A stretch of DNA of 64,000 nucleotides from Termitidicoccus mucosus (GTDB lineage: Bacteria; Verrucomicrobiota; Verrucomicrobiia; Opitutales; Opitutaceae), in assembly GCF_038725785.1 (NCBI RefSeq), contig NZ_CP109796.1, forward strand, positions 5,568,501-5,632,500, given 5' to 3'. The notes under the pieces are model-generated. The model searched no databases. It worked only from the letters and a program-made list of their open reading frames with translations, and was not told where the DNA came from. This document shows, piece after piece, positions 52,355 to 60,202 of this stretch. Position numbers and translations under genes: made by a program. The first letter of the stretch is position 1; every line of letters begins with the position of its first letter.

Positions 52355-53407
52355 TCAGGCGGCCTGCGCCAGGGGGGGCGGTTGCGGTTGGTAATCGGCG
52401 CCCGTTTTCCACAGCGCCAGCAGGGTCACGGCGAGCTTGCGGGCCACCGCGATGACGGCGCGTTTCTTCGCGGATTTGCCGCCGCGCGCCGCGATCCGCT
52501 CGCCGGCCGCGCGCAGCGCGCACGGTGGGCCGAAGGGGCCGAGGATATAATGCGCGCAGTTGACCAAAAGACACCGCAACTGCACGTGGCCCGCTTTCGT
52601 GATGCCCAGTTGCTTGTCGCTCTGCCCCGATTGATCCCGTCGCGGCACGAGGCCCAGATACGGTCCGACCGCGCGGGCGTGCGCAAAGTGCGCCGGCGAC
52701 TCGAGCGTCAGCACGAAGCACAGCGCGGTCAGCGGTCCGACGCCCGGGATCTGCCGCAGCCGCTCGCTCGCCGGATAGCGTTCGCGCGAGAGCGTTTCCA
52801 GTTCCAGATCGAGTTGCTTGATCTCGGCATTGATCGCATCGACAGCGGTGAGGAGCGCAGCCACCAGCGCGGCGAGCTGCGCGCGGACTTTGCGCGTGAA
52901 GGCCATCGCTTTGATCGAGGAGGATACGAATACCCCGAGGCTTTTCAGCAGGAAACGCACGGAGTTGATCAGGTTGACCCGGTTGCGCACGAGCGCTTCG
53001 CGGACCTTCAATCGCACGAGCGCACGCTGCGTGTCTTCGCGGCGATGGCGAATCGGACAGAGCAACTTCGGATCCGCCCGGCCCAGGCGCGCCAGCATTT
53101 GCGCGTCCTCCCGGTCCGACTTCGTCTGGCTCTGCGAAATCGCGCGCAGCTTGCGCGCGTTGGCGACGATCACCGGGTGGCCGAGCGAACTCACCAGGCG
53201 CGAAACCCACGGGCTGTGCGTGCCCGTCTCCATGATGAACGTCGCCCCCGGATACCGCCCGCAAAACGCGCTCAGCACTTCACGCGTGTTCACGATCGTT
53301 TCCTCGGCGAGAATCTCGCCCGTTTCGTCGAGAATGCACGCGTGGTGACGGCGGTCCCCGAGGTCCAGTCCAATGGTCAGTTTTTCAACAGCGCTTTTTG
53401 TATTCAT
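52355..53407 (-). CDS. IS110-family (DEDD) transposase
   Basis: 350 residues. The N-terminal DEDD RuvC-like domain reads LTIGLDLGDRRHHACILDET (first Asp), ATFIMETGTHSPWVSRLVSS (Glu), VIVANARKLRAISQSQTKSD and REDAQMLARLGRAD (the two Asp). The C-terminal Tnp_IS110 region has ERLRQIPGVGPLTALCFVLT, GPYLGLVPRRDQSGQSDKQL and GITKAGHVQLRCLLVNCAHY with the conserved Ser. It is full length and probably active. IS110 elements lack terminal inverted repeats and are guided by a bridge RNA from the non-coding end, so I do not set element ends; 51996-52354 and 53408-53500 are candidate non-coding ends. Confidence 0.93.
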   Translation of the reverse strand: MNTKSAVEKLTIGLDLGDRRHHACILDETGEILAEETIVNTREVLSAFCGRYPGATFIMETGTHSPWVSRLVSSLGHPVIVANARKLRAISQSQTKSDREDAQMLARLGRADPKLLCPIRHRREDTQRALVRLKVREALVRNRVNLINSVRFLLKSLGVFVSSSIKAMAFTRKVRAQLAALVAALLTAVDAINAEIKQLDLELETLSRERYPASERLRQIPGVGPLTALCFVLTLESPAHFAHARAVGPYLGLVPRRDQSGQSDKQLGITKAGHVQLRCLLVNCAHYILGPFGPPCALRAAGERIAARGGKSAKKRAVIAVARKLAVTLLALWKTGADYQPQPPPLAQAA

Positions 53408-53826
53408 AAGGCGGAAGGATTATACACCCGCCTTCTCATTCCTACTGTGGACAAAAGCCATGGTCGTGAACGCAGAAGGAAAAGGCCCGATCAAACGGGT
53501 CAGATGGGTGACAGGGAGATGAACGCAAGTGAACCATCGCTGACGTGTCGTAACGTATCTCAGTTGAGGTCGAAACCGGAAGGGTGTGGTTGTCCCGGGA
53601 TTGAGCAGGGGCGGGGCCTGTTCCGGACCCTGCGGCCTCCGGCATCAAGATGGCATGAACCTGTCACGCGGCGGTTGTGTGGAACGTGGGAACCTTCCGC
53701 ACCGATGCCAACCGAGCGGCTCAAGCAGCAGCCCTGCGAGAGTCTGAGTAGGGAAGCGGTGCGAAGGGGCGGAACAGTCCGTAGTAGCGTTGAAGGCCCC
53801 GACAAAGGGCATGGAGCGAAGGGACT

Positions 53827-55116
53827 GTGTTCAGGCGGCTGGTTCGCGCGGTCAACCGGCAACGGGAGGAACCGTTGAGCCAGCCAGGATCGAAACCGTT
53901 CTGTATCTCCAAGCACCTGGTGCTGGAGGCATGGAAGCGCGTGAAGGCAAATCGGGGTGCCGGCGGCGTCGATGACGAATCGGTGCAGGACTTTGAGCGC
54001 AAGCTCAGGGACAACCTGTATCGCGTTTGGAATCGCATGTCTTCTGGTAGTTACCTGCCACCTCCGGTGCTGACGGTGGAAATACCGAAAGCCTCGGGTG
54101 GCGTGCGCAAGTTGGGCATACCGACCGTGGCGGATCGGGTTGCGCAGATGGTGGTGAAGATGCAGTTGGAGCCGGCACTGGAGCCGCTCTTTCATCCCGA
54201 CAGCTACGGCTACCGGCCGCTGAAGTCCGCGCACGACGCGGTTCGGCAGTGCCGGCAACGGTGCTGGAAGTATGATTGGGTGCTCGATCTGGATATCAAA
54301 GGCTTCTTCGACAACCTCCCATGGGACCTGCTGATGAAAGCCGTGCGCAAGCACGCCAAGGACCCGTGGGTGCTCCTCTATGTCGAACGGTGGCTGCAAG
54401 TCCCGGCGCAGGATGAGCATGGCCATCTGACTGCGAGGACCAAGGGAACTCCCCAGGGTGGCGTCATCTCGCCGCTCTTGAGCAACCTGTTCCTGCATTA
54501 CGCCCTCGATCAATGGATGGCCACGCATCATCCCGCAAATCCGTTTGAGCGGTATGCGGACGATGCGATCATGCACTGTCGGACGCAGGAGGAAGCCGAG
54601 CGCTTGTGCGCAGCGGTATTCCAGCGACTGGCGGAGTGCGGGCTGGAAGTAAACCTCCAGAAAACCAAGATCGTTTATTGCAAGGACGCGAATCGAAGTG
54701 GGAGCTACGAGCACGAGAAGTTCACCTTCCTCGGGTTCGAGTTCCGTCCGCGCCGCGCGAGAAATCGCCGCGGGGAATACTTCGTGAGCTTCATCCCGGC
54801 GATCAGCGAGAAGACGGCCACGAACATCCGGCAGGAAATGCGCCAGTGGGCTCTCCAGCGCCGGAGCGACAAGTCGCTCGTGGACTTGGCGAACATGTTC
54901 AATCCGCAAATCCGAGGCTGGATGCAATACTACGGGGTGGTTTACCGCTCGCGGCTCTACCGCGTGTTCAAGCCACTGGACGAAGCCCTCGTGCGATGGG
55001 CGCAACGGAAATACAAAAGGCTCCGAGGTCATCATACTCGGGCGGCGCACTGGCTGCAGAAGGTCGCGAAACGCGATCCGCAGCTCTGGGCGCACTGGGG
55101 TATCGGAGTCCGGTAA
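53827..55116 (+). CDS. ltrA: Group II intron-encoded reverse transcriptase/maturase
   Basis: 429 residues from GTG 53827, the first in-frame start. RT motifs in order: KHLVLEAWKRVKANRGAGGV (RT0/1), VEIPKASGGVRKLGIPTVAD (RT2), SYGYRPLKSAHDAV, WVLDLDIKGFFDNLPWDLLM (RT3, first Asp), GTPQGGVISPLLSNLFLHYA (RT4), PFERYADDAIMHC (RT5 catalytic YADD), VNLQKTKIVYC and FTFLGFEFRPRRA. The maturase X (GIIM) domain follows: MFNPQIRGWMQYYGVVYRSR to RDPQLWAHW. No HNH endonuclease domain is attached. It splices its intron and drives target-primed retrohoming. Full length with no lesion, so probably functional. Confidence 0.94.
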   Translation: MFRRLVRAVNRQREEPLSQPGSKPFCISKHLVLEAWKRVKANRGAGGVDDESVQDFERKLRDNLYRVWNRMSSGSYLPPPVLTVEIPKASGGVRKLGIPTVADRVAQMVVKMQLEPALEPLFHPDSYGYRPLKSAHDAVRQCRQRCWKYDWVLDLDIKGFFDNLPWDLLMKAVRKHAKDPWVLLYVERWLQVPAQDEHGHLTARTKGTPQGGVISPLLSNLFLHYALDQWMATHHPANPFERYADDAIMHCRTQEEAERLCAAVFQRLAECGLEVNLQKTKIVYCKDANRSGSYEHEKFTFLGFEFRPRRARNRRGEYFVSFIPAISEKTATNIRQEMRQWALQRRSDKSLVDLANMFNPQIRGWMQYYGVVYRSRLYRVFKPLDEALVRWAQRKYKRLRGHHTRAAHWLQKVAKRDPQLWAHWGIGVR

Positions 55117-55133
55117 CTCGATCTCTTGAATAG

Positions 55134-55168
55134 GAGCCGTATGAACCGAGAGGTTCACGTCCGGTTCT
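55134..55168 (+). ncRNA. Group II intron domain V hairpin
   Basis: GAGCCGTATGAACCGAGAGG followed by TTCACGTCCGGTTCT is the catalytic domain V: the 5' AGC-triad region (GAGCCGT), a GAGA tetraloop closed by AACC/GGTT, the two-base bulge before the lower stem (CG), and CGGTTC closing the base. It lies 17 bases after the maturase stop, the usual spacing. Confidence 0.85.
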
Positions 55169-55231
55169 GGGAGCGCGCGGGGGGGCGATTCCCCCGCGCG
55201 ACCCACCTGCCGCTGTAATCGTTAGGAGCAG

Positions 55232-55597
55232 ATGCTCCGACGTTGGGGAGCGGCGATCCCGCGTTCGACCTTGTGCGAGTGGATCCACATTGGAGCCAAC
55301 TGGTTGGAACCGATCTACAAGGCGATGCTGCGAGGCCTGCTCGAGGGCGACTACATCCTAGGCGGACGAGACGCCGGTCAAGTGCCAGGACCCCGATCAG
55401 ACGAAGGCGGGCATCTTCCAGGGCTACCTCTGGATCGTGAGCCAGCCCGGCCGACGTGTGCTTTGACTGGCGCACGAGCCGCCGGCACGGCGAGCTGCCA
55501 CGTTGGTCGAGGGTTTTGCCAGCGTGCTTCAGTCCGACGGCTACGAAGCGGTGCCGCGTATGCCGCGCACCAGCGCGAGCATCCCAAGGTAACATGA
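55232..55597 (+). pseudogene. IS66-family TnpC transposase, degraded fragment
   Basis: Frames to be joined read IPRSTLCEWIHIGANWLEPI, YKAMLRGLLEGDYI, then after a shift ADETPVKCQDPDQTKAGIFQ (frame-corrected) and YLWIVSQPG, then DVCFDWRTSRRHGELPRLVE and GFASVLQSDGYEA. ADETP.K...P...K...GYLW......V.FD...SR........GF...LQ.DGY.AY is the core of IS66 TnpC. At least three frameshifts. It is probably the other part of the element whose left end is at 51780, torn apart by the IS110 and intron insertions. Confidence 0.75.
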
Positions 55598-55637
55598 GGC
55601 GGATTTATGCTTGAACAATCACCCAATATTTAATTAA

Positions 55638-55665
55638 CGTCGGCTAAAATTGAAAAGAGCCGACG
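55638..55665. promoter_or_regulatory. Perfect 8-bp inverted repeat upstream of abiEi (probable operator)
   Basis: CGTCGGCT, 12 bases, AGCCGACG, ending 8 bases before the antitoxin start. AbiEi-family antitoxins repress their own operon by binding inverted repeats in this position, so this is its likely operator. It would also form an RNA hairpin at the 5' end of the message. Confidence 0.6.
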
Positions 55666-55673
55666 AAAGTAAA

Positions 55674-56270
55674 ATGACTCCAAATCTGGAGAAACTGGAG
55701 AATCTGCTGAAAACGCGGGGGATTCTCCGCGTCGGGGAACTCGCGTCGCTTGGCTTTTCCAAAAGCTATTTGAGTGAACTTGGCAAGCGGGGCCGCGCCC
55801 GTCGTCAGGCGCGTGGAATTTATGTCCACCCGGATGCTGACATCCCCGCCCATTACAGCCTCGCAGTGGCCTGCAACAAGGTTTCTCACGGTGTCATTTG
55901 TCTGCTCTCGGCGCTTCGCCATCACGAAATCGGCACACAGAGTCCAAGCGAGGTCTGGATGGCCATAGACCGCAAAGCCAGGTATCCAACGCTGAACTAT
56001 CCCCGGCTGCGCATTGTCCGTTTTTCGGGGGAGATGCTTGCAGCCGGCGTCGAAACGGTTGAAGGCGCTTTTCCACTGCGGGTTTATTGCCCGGCAAAGA
56101 CGATTGCCGATTGTTTCAGATACCGTCACAAAATCGGCATTGATGTGGCGGTGGAAGCCCTGAAAGCGGGCTGGCGCGAGCGACGTTTCACCGTGAAGGA
56201 AATCAACCACTATGCCCGGATTTGCAGGGTCGGAAAAGTAATCACCCCCTATATGGAAGCCATTCTATGA
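55674..56270 (+). CDS. abiEi: AbiEi-family antitoxin (type IV abortive-infection system)
   Basis: 198 residues from ATG 55674 (MTPNLEKLENLLKTRGILRV). The N-terminal wHTH (LRVGELASLGFSKSYLSELG, KRGRARRQARGIYVHPDADI) and the following AHYSLAVACNKVSHGVICLL, SALRHHEIGTQSPSEVWMAI, PLRVYCPAKTIADCFRYRHK and IGIDVAVEALKAG match the AbiEi antitoxin family, with the antitoxin domain AKTIADCFRYR.K.G.D.A.EAL. AbiEi represses the operon and counteracts the nucleotidyltransferase AbiEii. It overlaps abiEii by ATGA and follows a perfect inverted repeat. It appears intact. Confidence 0.9.
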   Translation: MTPNLEKLENLLKTRGILRVGELASLGFSKSYLSELGKRGRARRQARGIYVHPDADIPAHYSLAVACNKVSHGVICLLSALRHHEIGTQSPSEVWMAIDRKARYPTLNYPRLRIVRFSGEMLAAGVETVEGAFPLRVYCPAKTIADCFRYRHKIGIDVAVEALKAGWRERRFTVKEINHYARICRVGKVITPYMEAIL

Positions 56271-57171
56271 ACAAAAAAGGCGTCAACCTCGCGGCATCAA
56301 TAAAGCACGCCTGCTCAATCTGGCCGTCGCCAACGGCGACGATTTTAATCTCGTGCAAGTCCGCTATGCCACCGAGCGGTTTCTTTACCGGATGTCCGTG
56401 TCCCGCCATGCAAACGCTTTTTTGCTCAAGGGCGCCATGTTGTTTGTCCTGTGGGAAACCCATCCCCATCGCCCGACGCGGGACATGGATTTGCTGTTCC
56501 TCGAAACCCATGACCGGAGGGAGTTGGAAGCCATTTTTCGCGAAATCGCGGCTGTTGAGGTCACGCCCGACGGCCTGCGTTTCGACACCGCGTCCATTCA
56601 CGCGGAGGAAATCCGCGAGAACAACGCCTACGGAGGCATTCGCGTGAAACTGCTTGCCTGGCTGGGAACGGCGCGGATTCCCCTCCAAATCGACATCGGC
56701 CTCGGTGACGCTGTTCACCCCGAGCCTGTCTGGACTGACTTCACGACGCTGCTGGATTTTCCCGCTCCGCGCATCCGCCCGTATCCCGTTTACTCCGTTG
56801 TTGCCGAAAAATTCCAAGCGATGGTTGAACTGGGCACCCTCAACAGTCGCATGAAAGACTATTTTGACGTGATCTACCTGCAACGACACTTCGAGTTCAG
56901 CGGAGAGGATTTGCAAGAGGCGATGCGGAAAACCTTCCAACGCCGCAGAACGCCACTGCCGGATGGATTACCGGAAGGCTTGGATGAGCCGTTCTGGAAA
57001 ACTCCCCAGAAACAGACCCAATGGATTGCATTTCTACGAAAAAATCGCCTTTCGATTGAAGACGATCTCGAAAAAATCTGCCATGAAATCGCCTCATTCG
57101 CATTACCCGTGATTCAAACCACTCCGTTTCTTTCGACTTGGGTGCCGGGACGCGGATGGACGCGCCAATAG
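56267..57171 (+). pseudogene. abiEii: AbiEii-family nucleotidyltransferase toxin with an N-terminal frameshift
   Basis: ATG 56267, overlapping the abiEi stop, begins MNKKGVNLAASI, the normal start of AbiEii. At about 56305 (ATAAAGCAC) the frame breaks; the frame one base back reads KARLLNLAVANGDDFNLVQV, RYATERFLYRMSVSRHANAF, LLKGAMLFVLWETHPHRPTR and DMDLLFLETHDRRELEAIFR, through to 57171. KGA...W....R.T.D.DLL carries the nucleotidyltransferase active-site Asp residues, and YPVYSVVAEKFQAMVELG the family's K-x-x-A motif. Adding one A would restore about 300 residues. An internal start at 56353 or later might still give a shortened protein (272 residues). Confidence 0.82.
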
Positions 57172-57232
57172 GCAAACTGCATTCGCGCACGCCAACACTC
57201 GCGCCCCGCTCTCAATTTTCTCATGGCCCTCA

Positions 57233-57315
57233 AGGAGTTCTCAGCTGCGACTTGCTTGCCTGCGCTCCTCCTTGACCGCCGTGGATTTTTTGCGACTACC
57301 GGGGCGTGTTCTTTT
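57233..57315. repeat. 80-bp direct repeat, copy 2
   Basis: The partner of 48096-48173, same orientation, about 90 percent identical: AGGAGTTCTCAGCTGCGACT through CCGCCGTGGATTTTTTGCGA to GTGTTC. It lies in the 220-base gap between abiEii and the DUF3102 gene. Confidence 0.8.
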
Positions 57316-57391
57316 ACGGCCAATGAGTCACATGTGTGCCATCACGAAATCGGGCGGCGGATGTTTTGCATGGTAACGTAGTTGGTTGGTG

Positions 57392-57940
57392 TCACCGTTG
57401 CCGTGTGTTCTCATTTCCGAAAATCGAGCATAATTGCGCATAGAGCGCGGCCAGATCACTCGTGCGGATTTGCCGACGCGTGCGGCGCAACACCTTGGTG
57501 AGTTTGTTTGCAAGTGTGATATAAGCCGGTAATTTTATGTCCGGGGTCCGCGAATCCGACCGGTTCGGCTGAATCGACAAGCCGAGTCGAAAATAGGCCT
57601 GCCGCAGGCTGAGGCCGGCAAACTCTTCCGGCTTGTCCGTGGCCCGGGCAAGTCGCATGTAGCGCTGAGCCGTTCGCAAGTGCCCATCAAAACATGTTTC
57701 AAGCCAGGGAATCCACGAGGAGCGACCGGCTTGGCGGTAGATATTGGTTTTTGCCTCGATCAAAAGCCGTCCCGCTTGCCATGCGGCCATGAGAGCCCTG
57801 TCGAGTTTCCGACGGGACTCCTTTTCCAAACGTGTCACCTTGGCATGAAGTTTGTTGATTTTTGCCGCGACTGCGGAAGCAACGACTTGGTTGCCACGGA
57901 CTCCGGTTGCGGGCAAATCGGATGTCGACGATGAGATCAT
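57392..57940 (-). CDS. DUF3102-like protein of the integrase module
   Basis: 182 residues. The N-terminal half is a coiled-coil-like charged region (AAKINKLHAKVTRLEKESRR, KLDRALMAAWQAGRLLIEAK). Then comes the segment that identifies DUF3102: SSWIPWLETCFDGHLRTAQR YMRLA (split here), where the family has G.W..WLE.....S.RTAQRYM.LA. DUF3102 proteins are frequent on phages and integrative elements and their HTH-like RTAQRYM motif suggests DNA binding, but function is unproven. It starts 18 bases after the preceding small gene, so the two are one operon driven by the promoter-like motif at 58340. Confidence 0.75.
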   Translation of the reverse strand: MISSSTSDLPATGVRGNQVVASAVAAKINKLHAKVTRLEKESRRKLDRALMAAWQAGRLLIEAKTNIYRQAGRSSWIPWLETCFDGHLRTAQRYMRLARATDKPEEFAGLSLRQAYFRLGLSIQPNRSDSRTPDIKLPAYITLANKLTKVLRRTRRQIRTSDLAALYAQLCSIFGNENTRQR

Positions 57941-57958
57941 TACAAATCCCTCAAGCGA

Positions 57959-58294
57959 TCACGCCACGAGGCCCATGCTGGCACGAAAGTCCTTCGCAAT
58001 GGAAAAGACGGCTTTGCCGCCGATGCCGCCCATCTCGCCAATCTGCTCAAGCGTTATGCCGTTGATCAAGTCGGGACGAACGCAGTAGAGCGCGACGGTT
58101 GCGCGGATGCCACGCTGTGTGACATTGGCCCCCTCGGCGAACCAGATCAGCAGACGCGTGAACGCCTCTATCGTTTGTGCACGCGCCTCCTCTCGGGGAT
58201 CAATCGGTTCGAAAAAAAACGATCCTGTATTGCCGTCTGATTCCGCGGTGGCAGTGCTGTTTCTGATGATTTGTTTTTGGTTGATATTTTTCAT
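57959..58294 (-). CDS. Small HTH-like hypothetical protein of the integrase module
   Basis: 111 residues, not assigned to a family. The N-terminus is polar; the C-terminal two thirds read AQTIEAFTRLLIWFAEGANV, TQRGIRATVALYCVRPDLIN, GITLEQIGEMGGIGGKAVFS and IAKDFRASMGL. TLEQIG...GI..KAVFSIAKDF resembles the -35-recognising HTH of sigma-factor-like or phage regulatory proteins. It is preceded at 41 bases by a TATAAT box within a motif also found before the relaxase operon. A good candidate for the element's own regulator, though this is only a guess from position and the HTH-like stretch. Confidence 0.6.
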   Translation of the reverse strand: MKNINQKQIIRNSTATAESDGNTGSFFFEPIDPREEARAQTIEAFTRLLIWFAEGANVTQRGIRATVALYCVRPDLINGITLEQIGEMGGIGGKAVFSIAKDFRASMGLVA

Positions 58295-58332
58295 GGTGGA
58301 TCAAGGTTCGCCATGAACATATCGCCTTTTAT

Positions 58333-58372
58333 AAATTATAAATAGGTGCTGAATGATGCTTTAACTTTCCCG
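58333..58372 (-). promoter_or_regulatory. Shared promoter/operator motif upstream of the DUF3102 operon
   Basis: Transcribed strand: CGGGAAAGTTAAAGCATCAT, then TCAGCACCTATTTATAATTT. It matches the motif at 39271-39306 with identical spacing between CGGGAAA and TCAGCACCTA. TATAAT at 58340-58335 is a consensus -10 box 41 bases before the start codon, with TTAAAG about 18 bases upstream as -35. Confidence 0.65.
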
Positions 58373-58407
58373 GTTTTTCAAAGCTGCGTCATCAGGACGT
58401 GAATATG

Positions 58408-58443
58408 CCAAAACGACACACCCCGCAGGGTGTGTCGTTTTGG
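58408..58443. terminator. Strong bidirectional hairpin terminator
   Basis: CCAAAACGACACACCC, loop CGCA, and the exact complement: a perfect 16-bp stem with TTTT/AAAA in its outer arms, so either strand gives a hairpin bordered by a U-rich tract. It lies 44 bases after the excisionase-like gene and separates it from the downstream DUF3102 operon's promoter. Confidence 0.75.
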
Positions 58444-58487
58444 CTGCTAACTGAGGATATTCTTTAAAAATGGCGGTATTTTCCCGG

Positions 58488-58724
58488 TCAGCCTCGCGCA
58501 GGGATAAGGAGTTTCGTGCGTATATGAGCGGCGACCTCGGCAACATCATAATATACGAAGTGACCGAGGCGGTGATATGGAATGCGGCGCAATTTTGTCC
58601 ACTCGCGCAGAGTGCGGATCGACGGTTCACGCCCTGCCGGGAAAATCCCGCTAAGGCGCAGGCCAACGATGTCCGTGAGGGCGGTGTTTGGATTGTTTGG
58701 TGTGTTCGACGTCATGGTTTCCAT
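58488..58724 (-). CDS. Excisionase/MerR-like HTH protein
   Basis: 78 residues from ATG 58724 (METMTSNTPNNPNTALTDIV); an alternative Met lies at 58751. The C-terminal half, IFPAGREPSIRTLREWTKLR, RIPYHRLGHFVYYDVAEVAA, HIRTKLLIP, is the winged HTH of the excisionase/helix_turn_helix_17 type: RT...W...R.IP....G....FD..EV..... . Such proteins next to a tyrosine integrase usually direct excision of the element. It follows the integrase gene on the same strand, separated by a hairpin. Confidence 0.75.
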   Translation of the reverse strand: METMTSNTPNNPNTALTDIVGLRLSGIFPAGREPSIRTLREWTKLRRIPYHRLGHFVYYDVAEVAAHIRTKLLIPARG

Positions 58725-58790
58725 ATCTCTAGTTGCGATTCGGTTGAACATGTAAAAATTAAAACCCTTGAATAAGGCATTCTCCAAAAT

Positions 58791-58827
58791 GGCTATAAAC
58801 CGTATCCCTACGACACGGCTTATAGCC
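58791..58827 (-). terminator. Terminator hairpin after the integrase gene
   Basis: GGCTATAAGCCGT, loop GTCGTAGGGAT, ACGGTTTATAGCC on the transcribed strand, a 13-bp stem with one mismatch, followed by ATTTTGG. It begins 18 bases after the integrase stop. Confidence 0.65.
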
Positions 58828-58845
58828 TTTGTTGGTTGCCTTGTA

Positions 58846-60132
58846 TTACGCGGCTTGCAGGCAATTCGATTCGGATGCCTCGACAGAGTTATTCGCCGAC
58901 TGGCCGGCACCGGAGGATTGCGTGGCAGCAAGTGGGAGCGCCACATGTTTGGGCATGATCGAGAAAAACGCCTCGGCTTCCTCAGTGCTTTTCAGATCAA
59001 GATAGTGCTTGCGGATTATGCTCTCCGAGTTGCCCGCCTGTATTGCCGCTTCGCCGATGGAGCGGAATTTGCCAACAAACATCGATATAAATGTGTGCCG
59101 CAGCACGTCATGCGTAAGATGGAACCGGTCTTTGAATTTGGCCCGCCGTTTCTGAAAGTCGCCCACGACGATTGGAAATTTGTCCAGCGGATATGCGCGT
59201 AGCCATGCCGCCAGATTCGGCTGTATGACGATTTTACGCGGTTCGCGCACTTTCGAAGCCTCGGCGGAGACATGGATGATCCCCGTTTTCAGGCTTACGT
59301 CCTCGGGTTTGATTTTTGTGATCTCGCCATCCGGAACACCGGGGCGAATGCCGGCAAACAGGCAAAGCGCAAAATAGGGAATCCAGCGTCCGCCTTCGAA
59401 GGTCTCGAAATGTTCCATCAGTTCTTGGGCCTGCGCCGTGCTGAACGTTTTTGCGGCGCCGCGTCGTTGACGAATGCGATAATGCGGCACTTTTAAGATC
59501 GGGTTTTCGGTGACCCAGCCACGGTGAAAACAGAACTTGAAAAACGTGCCGAGTGTGCCGCGTTGGTTGTTGAATGTTTTCATGCAGGGCTTGCGGGACC
59601 CCAAAAACACCACGAGTTCAGGCACGGTGATCTCCGCGACGGACTTTTTGGGGAACTGCTTTTCCAGTCTTCTTAAATCCCAAGTAATGCGGTTGAGCTG
59701 GGGAAGGGAGATATATTGCTGGTCGAACTCGTGCTCCTTGGCGGCAACATACTCAGCGATGGCAGCGGCCAACGTTTTCTGGTGCTCCGGTTCGCGGTAA
59801 TGCTCGATGGCGAAATCGACGTAGAACGAAAGCGAGTGCGTTTTGCCCGTCATGCGTTGAAACAGCGCCTCGGCCTCGCGTGCTTGTTCCTCGGTCAATG
59901 TCGTCGCGATCTGACGCATGCCGGCGCTGGTTTGCAGCGCCTTGATCTCAAGCGAGGCCTTTTCGGCGGCAGCCTCCTCCCGCGTTTTGAAGTTTTTCCT
60001 GATGCGAACGCCATGCAGGCGTCCATCGACGCGCCATGCTGTGGTGCCGTTGCTATTTTTGAACTGAGTAACGACGAATTTGTTGGGTTTCACGCGAATG
60101 TTGCCCAATCGGTTGGGCAACGTAGCCTTCAA
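58846..60132 (-). CDS. Tyrosine-family integrase of the tRNA-Glu element
   Basis: 428 residues. The N-terminal arm-binding/SAM-like half includes KNFKTREEAAAEKASLEIKA and PQLNRITWDLRRLEKQFPKK. The catalytic domain has the first Arg in FALCLFAGIRPGVPDGEITK, the beta-strand Lys region HVSAEASKVREPRKIVIQ, the H-x-x-R box as THDVLRHTFISMFVGK, and the nucleophile Tyr in SESIIRKHYLDLKSTEEAEA. Its start is 70 bases from the 3' end of a tRNA-Glu gene, the standard layout of an element integrated at a tRNA. It should catalyse site-specific integration and, with the HTH protein, excision. Confidence 0.93.
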   Translation of the reverse strand: MKATLPNRLGNIRVKPNKFVVTQFKNSNGTTAWRVDGRLHGVRIRKNFKTREEAAAEKASLEIKALQTSAGMRQIATTLTEEQAREAEALFQRMTGKTHSLSFYVDFAIEHYREPEHQKTLAAAIAEYVAAKEHEFDQQYISLPQLNRITWDLRRLEKQFPKKSVAEITVPELVVFLGSRKPCMKTFNNQRGTLGTFFKFCFHRGWVTENPILKVPHYRIRQRRGAAKTFSTAQAQELMEHFETFEGGRWIPYFALCLFAGIRPGVPDGEITKIKPEDVSLKTGIIHVSAEASKVREPRKIVIQPNLAAWLRAYPLDKFPIVVGDFQKRRAKFKDRFHLTHDVLRHTFISMFVGKFRSIGEAAIQAGNSESIIRKHYLDLKSTEEAEAFFSIMPKHVALPLAATQSSGAGQSANNSVEASESNCLQAA

Positions 60133-60202
60133 TGTCGTTTGGCCAGTGCTCGATTTGCCGTGCTACTGCCTGCCCTAAAATTACTTACGTAATTCATTGA
60201 GC

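Larger units (their letters stand above)
53505..55215 (+). mobile_element. Group II intron (boundaries approximate)
   Basis: A reverse-transcriptase/maturase gene preceded by about 320 bases of structured leader (domain I-like, for example GATGAACGCAAGTGAACC) and followed by a domain V hairpin and a GC-rich domain VI-type stem ending near CGACCCACCT at about 55205. This is the complete order of a retrotransposing ribozyme. The 5' splice site is not fixed; the 3' end is probably 55205-55220. It lies between the IS110 transposase and an IS66 TnpC relic. Confidence 0.8.

Noticed and set aside
52382..53878. 498-codon plus-strand frame across the IS110 gene
   Set aside because: Shadow of the IS110 transposase, which has complete DEDD motifs.
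53560..55206. 548-codon open frame antisense to the intron reverse transcriptase
   Set aside because: The opposite strand has all RT motifs and domain V; this frame has no recognisable domain.
32460..60200. CRISPR array or Cas genes in the island
   Set aside because: No regularly spaced repeats and no Cas-like proteins were seen.
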